NCBI RefSeq assembly: GCF_014284305.1
Contig: NZ_JACOFW010000009.1
Span: 62,001 to 126,000, forward strand
DNA: 64,000 nucleotides
Reading direction: 5' to 3'
Source: Affinundibacterium seohonense
GTDB lineage: Bacteria; Pseudomonadota; Gammaproteobacteria; Burkholderiales; Burkholderiaceae_D
Part shown: positions 48,869-58,429 of the stretch, one piece after another
Position numbering within the stretch: position 1 is the stretch's first letter
How the letters are laid out: each line of letters starts with the position of its first letter
Program-made: the position numbers and the translations under genes
Notes under the pieces: model-generated
The model's input: the letters and a program-made list of their open reading frames with translations, nothing else
What the model was told of the DNA's origin: nothing
The model's database searches: none

Positions 48869-49681
48869 TCACATTTGTTGAAATAAATGGGTATGATTGC
48901 GGCTCACTTCGAGTTTGTCGGAACATCCTTTCAACCCTAACATTTGTCGACCACGAAAATCTCGCGTAACTTCTGCAATTGCATTGACTCTGACCAAGGT
49001 CGATCGATGTATGCGCCAAAACTCTTTAGGATCTAATTCATCTTCTAATTCTTTTAAGGTTTTACGAATTAAAAATTCTGCTTGTTCTGTTTGAACCAAG
49101 GTGTACTTTTCATCAGATTTGAAAAATAAAATTTCTTTGGTACTGATCATGCGCAAACTAGTACCGACACTGGCTTGTATCCAGCGTAAATAGTCTTTTT
49201 GTTGAGCTTGTTGTAGCATCAGTTGAGTCAATAGTTGTTCAACTTGTTGCGATTGATGATTTGGTTTCGTTGTGGATTTTTCTTCTTCTTCGATATTTTT
49301 TGTATTCGCAAGTTTTTCTAAAACTCTTTGTTTTAGACGTAAGCAAGTTTGCTGTAGACGTTCTACGTCAATAGGCTTCAAAAGGTAATCCATGGCACCA
49401 CGCTCAAATGCCTGAATAGCATATTCATCGTAAGCCGTAACAAAAATAAGAATCGCGTTTTCCGCTAATTGTGCTGCCGCTTCGATGCCATTTTTTCCAG
49501 GCATACGAATGTCGAGAAAAATAATTTGTGGATGGCGCTTTTCAGCTTCTTCTATCGCAACAATACCATTTTGAGCTTCGGCAATAATCTCAAGTTCTGG
49601 CCAAATTTGTTTTAATTTGCTACGCAGATGTGCACGCATCGGTGCTTCATCATCGACGATCATGGCTGTAATTTTATTCAT
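48869..49681 (-). CDS. LytTR-family response regulator
   Basis: A 270-residue two-component regulator: receiver domain with acidic pocket (VDDE) and phosphoacceptor Asp57 (FLDIRMPG), conserved Lys in YLLKPID, a Gln/Glu-rich linker (KSTTKPNHQSQQVEQLL), and a C-terminal LytTR DNA-binding domain (ILFFKSDEKYTLVQT ... FWRIHRSTLVRVNAI). LytTR proteins bind short direct repeats in promoters. It lies 1 nt after the sensor kinase stop, forming a LytS/LytR-type pair. AlgR or BtsR/YpdB-like roles are possible; the target genes are unknown. Confidence 0.93.
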   Translation of the reverse strand: MNKITAMIVDDEAPMRAHLRSKLKQIWPELEIIAEAQNGIVAIEEAEKRHPQIIFLDIRMPGKNGIEAAAQLAENAILIFVTAYDEYAIQAFERGAMDYLLKPIDVERLQQTCLRLKQRVLEKLANTKNIEEEEKSTTKPNHQSQQVEQLLTQLMLQQAQQKDYLRWIQASVGTSLRMISTKEILFFKSDEKYTLVQTEQAEFLIRKTLKELEDELDPKEFWRIHRSTLVRVNAIAEVTRDFRGRQMLGLKGCSDKLEVSRNHTHLFQQM

Positions 49682-49682
49682 A

Positions 49683-50564
49683 TTAACGACTTGTCTCTGG
49701 AATATGTAATGTCAATTTAGCGCCACCAGTTTCAGGAACTTCAACCACCAAACTAGCCTTTAAACCATATAACACTTTCAGACGTTCACGAATATTGCTT
49801 AAACCGATGCCATCATCTGCATGTAAATCAAAGCCAATACCGTTGTCACTGACTTCCACTTGTATTTCTGCTTCACCTTGGCGCGCAATAATATTGATAT
49901 GGCCGCCATCCGTTTTTGGTTCTAAACCATGTTTAATCGCGTTTTCAACTAAAGTTTGTATCATCATCGAAGGAAAAGCGACGTGTTCTAAAGCAGCTGG
50001 ACATTCAATTTGATAACTTAAACGCTCCTGCATACGTGCTTGCATGATATTGAGATAAGCGCGCGATAGTGCTAACTGTTGTCCTAACTTGCCACCACCT
50101 TGTTCACGAATTTGCGGTAAAGCAGCACGTAAATATTTGATTAAATGCGTATGCACAATTGATGCTTGATGTGGATCTGTTTCAATTAATTGGCCAATTA
50201 GCGCCAAAGTATTAAACAAAAAATGTGGTTCAATTTGGGCCTGCAAAGTCGCCATTTCAGCTTCTAAGACCCGACGTTCCAAAGCTTCAACATCAGCTCT
50301 GGTAGCGGCATCGCTAGCTGCTAATTCAGCTCGACGTTTTCCTCCTGCCAAACTCTTAATCATGAAGGAGCCAAAGGCCAAGAGTGGAATCAAAGCGCCT
50401 AAGCCTAATATGCCACCAATAATCATCGCCAAGAATGAGACAAATACTAAATAACTCCACGAGATGACAGCAAGCCAATCGAAAAATTTCCACCAAAATA
50501 CTTTTGCAGTTTCTGATACATCCAACATGAACAAAAGTACTTTGTTCTTATCGCCCTCATTCAT
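49683..50564 (-). CDS. LytS/YpdA-type sensor histidine kinase
   Basis: A 293-residue membrane kinase with the His_kinase fold: phosphoacceptor His114 in QIEPHFLFNTL, and HATPase motifs (MMIQTLVENAIKHGLEP, VSDNGIGFD, GIGLSNIRERL). The N-terminal 70 residues form two membrane helices preceded by an amphipathic segment (LFMLDVSETAKVFWWKFFDW), with no extracytoplasmic sensor domain. The same N-terminal module occurs alone in the gene upstream (50566-50967). It is translationally linked to the response regulator downstream. GAGGAG lies 7 nt before the ATG. Confidence 0.93.
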   Translation of the reverse strand: MNEGDKNKVLLFMLDVSETAKVFWWKFFDWLAVISWSYLVFVSFLAMIIGGILGLGALIPLLAFGSFMIKSLAGGKRRAELAASDAATRADVEALERRVLEAEMATLQAQIEPHFLFNTLALIGQLIETDPHQASIVHTHLIKYLRAALPQIREQGGGKLGQQLALSRAYLNIMQARMQERLSYQIECPAALEHVAFPSMMIQTLVENAIKHGLEPKTDGGHINIIARQGEAEIQVEVSDNGIGFDLHADDGIGLSNIRERLKVLYGLKASLVVEVPETGGAKLTLHIPETSR

Positions 50565-50565
50565 G

Positions 50566-50967
50566 TTAGCTCTCCTCTTCAGCTTGTTTCTCTGTTGTTT
50601 TCTCTACAGTCGGTTCTTGCTGAGCTTGATTATCTTTACCAATAAAACATTTCAACAGCAAAGAGCCAATCACCAACCAATTTGCTAAAGCATGTAAAGA
50701 CAATAGACCACCGGCGATTAAGGTCAGTAAACAAGCCAGAAATAATTTTCCCCAAGACACATCAATAATCCATTCAGCATAACGTTGCCAAATGTATTTA
50801 GCTGTGTCAGCAACATTTAAAACGAATTCGAGGACTGGATTTTTAGTAGTAGTGTTCATGGTTTGACTCCCTGATGTAAATGCTTGTTTTGAAGAAGACA
50901 CTGAAGTTGTTTCTAAAGCGATCGTATTGTTTGATGTTGATTGATTTTCTGAATGATCTGAATGCAT
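50566..50967 (-). CDS. Small membrane protein paralogous to the kinase sensor domain
   Basis: A 133-residue protein with two membrane helices. From residue 37 onward (MNTTTKNPVLEFVLNVADTA...) it aligns with the first 75 residues of the adjacent sensor kinase: FVLNVADTAKYIWQRYAEW versus FMLDVSETAKVFWWKFFDW. Two strong in-frame starts exist: ATG 50967 (GAGGAG 6 nt upstream) and ATG 50859 (GGGAG 7 nt upstream), so a 97-residue form matching the kinase start is likely as well. It may modulate the kinase by pairing with its membrane domain. The gene is first in the operon. Confidence 0.75.
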   Translation of the reverse strand: MHSDHSENQSTSNNTIALETTSVSSSKQAFTSGSQTMNTTTKNPVLEFVLNVADTAKYIWQRYAEWIIDVSWGKLFLACLLTLIAGGLLSLHALANWLVIGSLLLKCFIGKDNQAQQEPTVEKTTEKQAEEES

Positions 50968-51299
50968 TTCGTTCTCCTCTGATCTACGTTTGTGATTGGT
51001 TTGCCGCTCGTATGACTACACAGTAGCACCAGCAAAAAAACCACTCTAGGCTCTTGCGATTAAGCGTACAAATGCATAGCTCAACGGTAATTTCAGGGGA
51101 TAAATGGAAGTGAAATGCACAAAGTATTCTTACTAAGAAGCATTTTTTTGCTTTAAGGGAGATAAATAGGCTAAGTATCGAATTTTGATGTCAGTTCTAT
51201 CTGGGCTTGACCTACAATGTAGGCTAGCAATTTAGTCTGACAGTAAGAACATAGATCAAGGCAAAATTTGCACAAATCATGTGCAGAAAGACATATGGA
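50968..51299. other. Divergent intergenic region with a palindrome
   Basis: About 330 nt between the two-component operon and the lipoprotein gene. A 13-nt palindrome (CCTACAATGTAGG, 51211-51223) overlaps a TTGACC promoter-like hexamer at 51207. No gene is supported. Confidence 0.4.
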
Positions 51300-51827
51300 A
51301 TGAATAAAGTTTTTAGTTATCTTTTTTTAGTTATTGTTGTATTGAGCCATACTGGATGCAGTCCAAAGTTTGATTGGCGCGAAATCAGAAATAATGACTC
51401 ACCATTCGTTGCGACGTTTCCTGGAAAGCCTGCAAGCCATAATCGAGACATTGATTTGGATGGCATGAAAGTGAAATTGAATATGACTGCGGTGGATGTA
51501 AACAAAATCAGCTTCGCGATTGCCTATGCAAAAATCGATAACAGCGATAAAAGTCTGCAAGCGCAACAGCAACAACATGCTTTAAGTGCGATGCAAATTG
51601 CCATGCTAAAAAATATACAGGGGCAAGTTATTCAACCCGCTCCGGCTGAGTCGCCAAAAAATACCATTACAGCGATGGGAAAAACACCAAGCGGACAGCC
51701 AGTAAAAATGCTTGCTCGTTTCACACAACATGGGCCTTGGATTTTTCAGGTTGTGATGATCGGTGAAGAAAAATCGTTTACGCCAGAAGTCGCGGATATG
51801 TTTTTTGGATCGATTAAATTCAATTAG
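51300..51827 (+). CDS. Hypothetical lipoprotein
   Basis: A 175-residue protein with a lipoprotein signal: hydrophobic stretch and lipobox SHTGC (Cys20). The mature part has the pattern PFVATFPGKPASHNRDID and ends ADMFFGSIKF, a layout found in uncharacterised periplasmic proteins; function unknown. A start at 51279 (MCRKTYG) is possible and has weak ribosome-binding sequence, but 51300 gives a normal signal peptide. DUF1840 follows after 38 nt on the same strand. Confidence 0.75.
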   Translation: MNKVFSYLFLVIVVLSHTGCSPKFDWREIRNNDSPFVATFPGKPASHNRDIDLDGMKVKLNMTAVDVNKISFAIAYAKIDNSDKSLQAQQQQHALSAMQIAMLKNIQGQVIQPAPAESPKNTITAMGKTPSGQPVKMLARFTQHGPWIFQVVMIGEEKSFTPEVADMFFGSIKFN

Positions 51828-51865
51828 TATCCATATTATTTTTTCAGCATTTCTAGAAAGATCAC

Positions 51866-52204
51866 ATGTTAATTATCTTTAAATCAAAAGCCGCCGCTGA
51901 AGTCATCATGTATAAAGAACACATCGCGTCGGTATTAGAAATGTTGAACAAAGACACAGATCGTGGCGTCATTACAGCAGCAGAGACGGCGCATGTAATT
52001 GACTTGATAGAAAAGTTAATTGAGGAAGATAAGCAAGCAAGAAAACAGGCTGAAGCATTAGATAGTGATAATGAAGATGAATTAGATGAGTTTGAAAAAA
52101 GAAAAAAACGCGATACGGTCACCTTATCAGCACGTTTGTTTCCTATCTTAGATATGTTAAAAAGCGCAAATAAAAAACAAGAAGACATACTCTGGGGGGT
52201 ATAA
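51866..52204 (+). CDS. DUF1840 family protein
   Basis: A 112-residue cytosolic protein matching the DUF1840 pattern: MLIIFKSKAAAEVIMYKEH at the start, an acidic charged middle (EALDSDNEDELDEFEKRKK), and LFPILDMLKSANKKQEDILWGV at the end. Function is unknown; it is common in Burkholderiales. The hydrolase gene starts 4 nt later. Confidence 0.88.
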   Translation: MLIIFKSKAAAEVIMYKEHIASVLEMLNKDTDRGVITAAETAHVIDLIEKLIEEDKQARKQAEALDSDNEDELDEFEKRKKRDTVTLSARLFPILDMLKSANKKQEDILWGV

Positions 52205-52208
52205 ATAC

Positions 52209-53096
52209 ATGACTGCCCATGTGGAACATACCGAAGAGTTTTTTATCAAGGCTTTGGATGGAACATCATTATTTATTCGCGACTGGCATGTGAACAATAG
52301 CGAAAATGCTCCTGGTATTGTGATCATGCATGGCTTAGGTGAACATTCTGGACGATATGTTCACATTGCTAGATTTTTTAATACGCTAGGTTTCAAAGTC
52401 CGACATTTTGATCAGCGCGGGCATGGACAATCGGGCGGCAATCGAGGTGATGTTCCTGATATTGATGCAATTTTGCGCGATACACGTTTAGTCATTAATG
52501 ATTTTTCTAAACATCTAAAACGATCGCCGTTTATTTTGGCGCATAGCATGGGAGGCTTGTTTGCTACCCGTTTTGCTTTAGAAGGATTGACACCTTTAAG
52601 CGGATTGATTTTATCTTCACCAGCATTTTCTGTGCACACCAGCCGTTTAGAAAAATTGTTGTTTAAGATTAGTCGAGTGTTAATTCCCCATTTAGGAGTG
52701 GGTCATGGAACGAATGGCCGTTATTTATCTCATGATAGTGAAGTTGTAACAGCATATCAAAATGATCCCTTAGTGCATGCCAGAATTAGTGCTTGTTTAT
52801 TTCAAAGCATGCTAGCAGCGATGCAGTATGTGAAAGATCATGCGACTGAACTAAAGATACCGACGTTACTGTTAATCGCTGATGGCGATGTCGTAGTGAA
52901 TCCACAAGGGGCGAAAAATTTTGTGACGCAGCTTAGTACCAGTTCAAATGCACATTATTTAAAGACACAAATTTATCCAGGTTTTTATCATGAAGTTTTT
53001 AATGAATTAGAAGCCTTGCGAGTTTTTGATGATGTTAGGGTATGGTTAGATGAACACAATTTCATACCAGATAGACAAAGTAAAATCGACGTGTAA
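52209..53096 (+). CDS. Alpha/beta-hydrolase, monoacylglycerol-lipase-like
   Basis: A 295-residue serine hydrolase of the hydrolase_4 group. GIVIMHGLGEHSGRYVHIA and the nucleophile elbow AHSMGG (Ser near residue 113) are diagnostic; Asp in LLIADGDVVVNPQGA and His in YPGFYHEVFNE complete the triad. It has no signal peptide. Relatives hydrolyse monoacylglycerols or act as lysophospholipases. It is probably cotranscribed with DUF1840 (4-nt gap). Confidence 0.92.
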   Translation: MTAHVEHTEEFFIKALDGTSLFIRDWHVNNSENAPGIVIMHGLGEHSGRYVHIARFFNTLGFKVRHFDQRGHGQSGGNRGDVPDIDAILRDTRLVINDFSKHLKRSPFILAHSMGGLFATRFALEGLTPLSGLILSSPAFSVHTSRLEKLLFKISRVLIPHLGVGHGTNGRYLSHDSEVVTAYQNDPLVHARISACLFQSMLAAMQYVKDHATELKIPTLLLIADGDVVVNPQGAKNFVTQLSTSSNAHYLKTQIYPGFYHEVFNELEALRVFDDVRVWLDEHNFIPDRQSKIDV

Positions 53097-53165
53097 GTAA
53101 TAATGAAATAATGATGCAGGCTGGTGCCTGATACGAATAAGTACCGAATTAGTAATGGAATCTTT

Positions 53166-54572
53166 ATGGCTGAACCGAGTAGAAAAGTGTTAACACGACC
53201 TGCCTTGAATAAGGCAAAGCCACGCGTGAGCAAAGAGCAAATTAAACCGAAAGTTGCTGAACCAGAAACCTTGCAAATTAAAATTGACTCACTGGCGTTC
53301 AGCTTAGTGGGGGCGGCGCAAACAGTTGCTTATGTGTTAGAAGGTATTGCCTTGCCTCAAGCGCTTTCCAGAGTATTTACGCAAACCGATGCTAGCCCAC
53401 AAGCACGCGGTGCAATTCAAGATATTTCGTATCGTACTATGCGTCAAGTTGGTCGCGTAGATGCGCTGATTGCGTTGATGACCAACAAAGCACCAGAGCC
53501 TCCTTTACTCTACGGATTGCTTTGCTGCGCGCTCACTTTACTAATTACTGAGAATGCTGATGAAGCGCCATATGATGATTTCGTCGTCGTCGACCAAGCA
53601 GTGAATGCCGCTGCTTCATCTCCTAATATGGTGTTTGCAAAAGGTATGGTCAACGCGGTTTTACGTCGTTTTTTGCGTGAAAAAGACGAGTTACTGACTA
53701 TGGTCGTAAAACAAGCGGCGGCGCGTTGGAATTATCCGCAATGGTGGGTTGATCAATGTAAATCGGCTTATCCGCAAGAGTGGCAGACGATTTTAAGTGC
53801 AGCCGACACGCCTCCACCGATGACACTACGAGTCAATCAAAGATTAAGCTCGGTCGATAATTATTTGCATTTATTGAAGCAAGAACAAATAGAGGCAAGT
53901 CAGATTGGACCTTTTGCAATTCGTTTGCATAAACCGTTGCCAGTGCAGAATATTCCTGGCTTTAGCCAAGGGATGGTCTCGGTGCAAGATGCTGGTGCAC
54001 AATTAGCGGCTGTTTTATTGGACGTCAAAGATGGGCACAAGGTATTAGACGCTTGCGCTGCGCCCGGTGGTAAAACAGGTCATATTCTTGAATTAGCTAA
54101 AGTCGAGTTGTTAGCTTTAGATGTCGACAAAAAGCGTTTGGATAAGATCCACGACAATTTAGCGCGTTTGCAATTGTTCGCAACGATTAAAGAAGGTGAC
54201 GCAAGTTGGTCAAATTGGTGGGATGGTCAGCAGTTTGATCGTATTTTGGCCGATGTGCCTTGTACCGCTTCAGGTGTGGTACGCCGTCATCCAGATATTC
54301 GATGGTTACGACGTAAAACGGATGCCGCGCAGTTGGCGGTGACTTCCAGTCGAATCTTGGATAATTTATGGCGCATGTTAAAACCGGGTGGCAAACTACT
54401 TTTGGTGACTTGTTCGATCTGGCCGATAGAATCAGAAAATCAGGCAAAAAGTTTTGCTGAGAGACATTCTGCTATACGTCTAGATGCCCCTGGTCAATTA
54501 CGACCAACGTCGGAAATCAACAACGAACACGATGGTTTGTTCTATGCCTTGTTTCAAAAACCAGAGGTTTGA
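53166..54572 (+). CDS. rsmB: 16S rRNA m5C967 methyltransferase RsmB
   Basis: A 468-residue SAM-dependent RNA methyltransferase: N-terminal NusB-like RNA-binding domain (YVLEGIALPQALSRVF, ISYRTMRQVGRVDALI), then the catalytic domain with VQDAGAQLAAVLLDV, SAM loop DACAAPGGKTGHI, and two catalytic cysteines in DVPCTASGVVRRHPDIRW and LLVTCSIWPIE. The N-terminus carries about 35 extra residues rich in Lys. ATG 53166 has GGA upstream; a GTG at 53124 is possible. The following order rsmB, DUF4390, ntrY, ntrX is standard in Burkholderiales. Confidence 0.95.
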   Translation: MAEPSRKVLTRPALNKAKPRVSKEQIKPKVAEPETLQIKIDSLAFSLVGAAQTVAYVLEGIALPQALSRVFTQTDASPQARGAIQDISYRTMRQVGRVDALIALMTNKAPEPPLLYGLLCCALTLLITENADEAPYDDFVVVDQAVNAAASSPNMVFAKGMVNAVLRRFLREKDELLTMVVKQAAARWNYPQWWVDQCKSAYPQEWQTILSAADTPPPMTLRVNQRLSSVDNYLHLLKQEQIEASQIGPFAIRLHKPLPVQNIPGFSQGMVSVQDAGAQLAAVLLDVKDGHKVLDACAAPGGKTGHILELAKVELLALDVDKKRLDKIHDNLARLQLFATIKEGDASWSNWWDGQQFDRILADVPCTASGVVRRHPDIRWLRRKTDAAQLAVTSSRILDNLWRMLKPGGKLLLVTCSIWPIESENQAKSFAERHSAIRLDAPGQLRPTSEINNEHDGLFYALFQKPEV

Positions 54573-54665
54573 AACTTGTTTCAAGTTATGATGTCAATAA
54601 GACTTACTAAGTCTTTTGACTTCATTATTCGTTAAATCTGGCATAGGACTTTCTGGTTTTTTCAC

Positions 54666-55259
54666 ATGATCACACGTTTGATCCACATTTCGAGATCAAT
54701 ACTTCTTGCATGGGCGCTGATGTGTTTCGCGCCCATGCTGTTTTCATCCGCCCCTGCACAAGCAGCCGGCGTGGAAGTGATGAATGCGAAATTGGAAAGT
54801 ACAGATGAGGGTTATCGGGTATTTGTTTCCTTTTCCTTTGAACTTGGACCAGATCTGAAGAACGCGATCAACGAGGGGATTCCCGTATCTTTTACTGCCG
54901 AAGTGGAAATCAATCGACCGCGTTGGTATTGGTTTGATGAAAAAACTATACGCTCGTCGCAAACGGTAAAGGTGCAATATGATCTGTGGCGTCGTCAATA
55001 TACGGCGGCTGTCAATGGCGGACTAAAACAAAATTTCAATAGTTTAGAAGAAGCGATGGCGCTGGTGTGGCGACCACGTCGTTGGTTGGTGGCTGATAAA
55101 AATACCTTAAATCCAGGCGCAACCTATAACGTCGGCGTCCGTTTAAAATTAGACAGCAATCAATTATCAAAACCCATGTTAATAACGTCGTTTAGCAATA
55201 GTGATTGGCGTTTGGCCTCCGAGTGGAAACGATTTACATTCAAGGCTGACGACAAGTGA
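54666..55259 (+). CDS. DUF4390 family exported protein
   Basis: A 197-residue protein with a signal peptide ending at AQAAG. The mature domain fits DUF4390: FVSFSFELGPDLKNAINEGIPVSFTAEVE, RWYWFDEKTI and LWRRQYTAAVNGG. Function is unknown. Its stop overlaps the start of the ntrY-like kinase by 4 nt (GTGA), so it is translationally coupled and may take part in sensing. Confidence 0.92.
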   Translation: MITRLIHISRSILLAWALMCFAPMLFSSAPAQAAGVEVMNAKLESTDEGYRVFVSFSFELGPDLKNAINEGIPVSFTAEVEINRPRWYWFDEKTIRSSQTVKVQYDLWRRQYTAAVNGGLKQNFNSLEEAMALVWRPRRWLVADKNTLNPGATYNVGVRLKLDSNQLSKPMLITSFSNSDWRLASEWKRFTFKADDK

Positions 55260-57619
55260 CAAGATTTTTGCGGCAAGGTTTAGTCATTGGTGGCGTTCTA
55301 ATGAGCGTCCTATTGTTTATTCTGATGACAGCGACGGAAAACTCAAGTCGTTTTCGCGCTATCAATGAGAACCTTCCCTTATTGCTAATGGCAAATGCCG
55401 CCGTTGCATTGGGTTTATTGGCGATGGTGACCACTCTACTGTGGCAATTGATTCGTCGTTATCGCCAACGTGAATTTGGTTCACGCATCATGACCCGATT
55501 GGTGATCTTATTCGCCTTAACCGGGATTTTGCCTGGCTCCTTGATCTACTTAGTGTCGGTTCAGTTTGTCACGCGATCGATCGATTCGTGGTTTATCGTT
55601 AAACTTGATCCACTACTGAATTCAGGTGTCGATCTCGGACACACTGCGCTCGATTACACCTTAAAGGATTTAGAAGGGAAAGCGCGCAGCATGGCGAATC
55701 AATTGGCTGACGTGGCAGATAGTTCACTGTCTTCATCTTTGCCGATCAAGCTATCTCGCTTACGCGAGCAAATGCAAGTAAAAGAAGCGACGATAGTCAG
55801 TAGTCGTGGTCGTGTGGTGGCGACGACCAATGAATATCCGGGTGTGTTGGTTCCAGAATTACCGACCGCTGGCATGATGCAGACCGCACGAATTGATGGT
55901 AAATATTCGCAGTATAGTAGTCATGTCGATCATACCGGTGAAGATGCGACTCGCAATTTATTCACGGAGGCACATCAAAATACCAATGCTGAAAACGGCA
56001 CCCAGGAATTTTTACGGGTGATTATTCCCCTGAATTCTAGCGGCGTTGATTCGCGTTTTCAGAAGGAAAGTAATTATCTGCAAGTGATACAACCAGTACC
56101 GGATTTATTAGATACCCAGGCGAAAGTCTTTACCAACGCGATTGCTGAGCATAGAGAGCGTTCATCAAGTCGTGATGGCTTAAAAAATATGTATCTGGTG
56201 ACTTTAACTTTATTGTTATTGTTCGCCATTTTTGGTGCGATTACCGCAGCGTTTTTTATTTCCAGTGAATTGGCTCGGCCTTTATTGCTATTAGCCGAAG
56301 GAACTAAGGCGGTCGCCGAAGGTAATTTGTCACCTCGCCCTATCACTACGACGTCAGATGAATTAGGTAGTTTGACGCAGTCGTTTAACACCATGACACA
56401 TCAGTTATTTGAGGCTCGTTCGGCGGTAGAAAAAAATCGCAATGAACTAGAAAATGCAAAAGCGTATTTAGAATCGGTATTGGGAAGTATGTCGGCCGGC
56501 GTGATGGTGCTGGATCAAAATGGCTGTCTCGTGAGCTGTAATCATTCGGTTGAGCGAATATTGCGACGTCAATTGGATAAAGAAATTAGTAAGCCGCTGT
56601 CTGAGATTCAAGGCTTACAAGTGTTTGCTGCCGCGATTGATAAAGCTTTTTCAGAACAGCACGCGCAATCGGCTGGAGGGACGGAACAAGAACACTGGCA
56701 ACAACAGATTGAATTGCCGAGTTCCGTCTTTGAGAATAATCAGGAAGTGGGTTTGAGTATCACGAATAGTGAGGAAGAAAAAGGCGTCACTTTATTAGCG
56801 CGTGGTTCTCACCTACCCGTGAATTCAAACGTCGGCTATGTGATTGTTTTTGACGATATTACGAATATTATTTCAGCACAACGCTCCATTGCTTGGGGTG
56901 AAGTCGCACGTCGCTTGGCACATGAAATTAAAAACCCACTGACACCGATACAGTTATCGGCAGAGCGCTTGCAGATGAAATTGGTCGACAAATTAAATGA
57001 AGTTGATTCGCAGTTTTTGAATAAAAGTACGACGACAATCGTCAATCAAGTCACTTCTATGAAACGTATGGTGGATGATTTCCGTGATTATGCGAAAACT
57101 CCGCAAGCCGTTCTTTCAAAGATTAATTTGTCGGCATTGGTTGATGACGTTTTGCATTTATACTTATCAGGCGATGGTCGCGATATTATTCACGTGCAAA
57201 TTCAATCTGAATTACCTCTGATCATGGGTGATGCAACGCAGTTACGTCAGGTGATACATAACTTGCTGCAGAACGCGCAAGATGCGGTCAGTGAAAATGT
57301 GAAATCCGGACAAACACCACGTATCGATTTAATTACAGAAAGTGTGCATTACATTAGTGCCGATAAATCAGAGCGAGTCGCTGTACGTCTTTCTGTCATT
57401 GATAACGGGCCAGGTTTTTCTAATAAAATTTTGGCGCGCGCTTTCGAGCCTTATGCGACTTCTAAGCCTAGAGGTACGGGCTTAGGGTTAGCGATGGTGA
57501 AGAAAATCGTCGACGAACACGGCGGTAAGATCGATATTCAGAATCGAAGCGATTCAAACGGTGCAAAAGTTTCGATTTTGCTGTTAAAGTTAGCACCAGA
57601 TGTAAATACCACAGTATGA
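55256..57619 (+). CDS. NtrY-like sensor histidine kinase
   Basis: A 787-residue membrane kinase. Two or three N-terminal membrane helices, a periplasmic loop, another helix near residue 330, a HAMP segment (PLLLLAEGTKAVAEGNLSP), a PAS domain (VLGSMSAGVMVLDQNGCLV), then HisKA with His556 (RRLAHEIKNPLTPIQ) and HATPase (DNGPGFSNKI, GTGLGLAMVKKIVDEHGG). NtrYX systems sense nitrogen or redox state. The GTG start overlaps DUF4390. The response regulator gene follows 87 nt later. Confidence 0.93.
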   Translation: MTRFLRQGLVIGGVLMSVLLFILMTATENSSRFRAINENLPLLLMANAAVALGLLAMVTTLLWQLIRRYRQREFGSRIMTRLVILFALTGILPGSLIYLVSVQFVTRSIDSWFIVKLDPLLNSGVDLGHTALDYTLKDLEGKARSMANQLADVADSSLSSSLPIKLSRLREQMQVKEATIVSSRGRVVATTNEYPGVLVPELPTAGMMQTARIDGKYSQYSSHVDHTGEDATRNLFTEAHQNTNAENGTQEFLRVIIPLNSSGVDSRFQKESNYLQVIQPVPDLLDTQAKVFTNAIAEHRERSSSRDGLKNMYLVTLTLLLLFAIFGAITAAFFISSELARPLLLLAEGTKAVAEGNLSPRPITTTSDELGSLTQSFNTMTHQLFEARSAVEKNRNELENAKAYLESVLGSMSAGVMVLDQNGCLVSCNHSVERILRRQLDKEISKPLSEIQGLQVFAAAIDKAFSEQHAQSAGGTEQEHWQQQIELPSSVFENNQEVGLSITNSEEEKGVTLLARGSHLPVNSNVGYVIVFDDITNIISAQRSIAWGEVARRLAHEIKNPLTPIQLSAERLQMKLVDKLNEVDSQFLNKSTTTIVNQVTSMKRMVDDFRDYAKTPQAVLSKINLSALVDDVLHLYLSGDGRDIIHVQIQSELPLIMGDATQLRQVIHNLLQNAQDAVSENVKSGQTPRIDLITESVHYISADKSERVAVRLSVIDNGPGFSNKILARAFEPYATSKPRGTGLGLAMVKKIVDEHGGKIDIQNRSDSNGAKVSILLLKLAPDVNTTV

Positions 57620-57706
57620 TGCGAGGTTTTATCTCATCAAGGTCAAGAGCTTCCTAAGAGAAGAATGACGTCACTTAAATAGCGGAGTAGGGGTTAGGGT
57701 AGATTT

Positions 57707-58429
57707 ATGGCAAACATATTAGTCGTTGATGATGAAATGGGAATTCGAGAGCTACTCTCGGAGATCCTGGGCGATGAGGGACACGTCGTTCAGCTAGCAG
57801 AAAATGCACAACAAGCACGTGAAGCCAGAGCGCAATCGCGGCCTGATTTAGTTTTATTGGATATCTGGATGCCAGATACGGATGGCGTGACTTTATTAAA
57901 AGAGTGGCAGCGCGATGGTTTGTTAACGATGCCAGTGATTATGATGTCGGGACATGCAACTATCGATACAGCAGTAGAAGCGACTCGCATTGGCGCCTTG
58001 AATTTTTTAGAAAAGCCAATCGCCTTACAAAAACTACTCAAAGCGGTACAGCAAGGTTTGTCCCGCAATATTGAAGTGACTCGACCAGTATTACCAGTCG
58101 CCAGAATTAATGTGTCAGAAGCGACTTCATCGGTGGTAGCCACTACCCAATTTTCAAGTACACCAGCAAATTATGAGACCCGTGATTTCTCCGCAGGGAA
58201 CCATATGCTGCAAAATAATCAGCACTCGTTCAATAATTTATCCTTTGATTTGCCTTTGCGTGAAGCTCGTGATGCGTTTGAAAGAATTTATTTTGAATAT
58301 CACTTGCATCGCGAAGGTGGCAGCATGACTAGAGTTGCGGAGAAGACGGGTTTAGAGCGTACCCATTTGTATCGTAAGCTCAAGCAACTCGGTGTTGAAT
58401 CTGTCAAATATGGTAAACGCGGCGAATAA
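57707..58429 (+). CDS. NtrX-like response regulator without AAA+ domain
   Basis: A 240-residue regulator: receiver domain with VVDDE, phosphoacceptor Asp52 (LLDIWMPD), Lys in NFLEKPI; a Ser/Thr/Asn-rich linker of about 65 residues; then a Fis-type HTH (MTRVAEKTGLERTHLYRKLKQLG). The sigma54-activating AAA+ domain of classical NtrX is missing, as in many Burkholderiales relatives, so it probably does not activate sigma54 promoters directly. It is paired with the upstream kinase. Confidence 0.92.
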   Translation: MANILVVDDEMGIRELLSEILGDEGHVVQLAENAQQAREARAQSRPDLVLLDIWMPDTDGVTLLKEWQRDGLLTMPVIMMSGHATIDTAVEATRIGALNFLEKPIALQKLLKAVQQGLSRNIEVTRPVLPVARINVSEATSSVVATTQFSSTPANYETRDFSAGNHMLQNNQHSFNNLSFDLPLREARDAFERIYFEYHLHREGGSMTRVAEKTGLERTHLYRKLKQLGVESVKYGKRGE

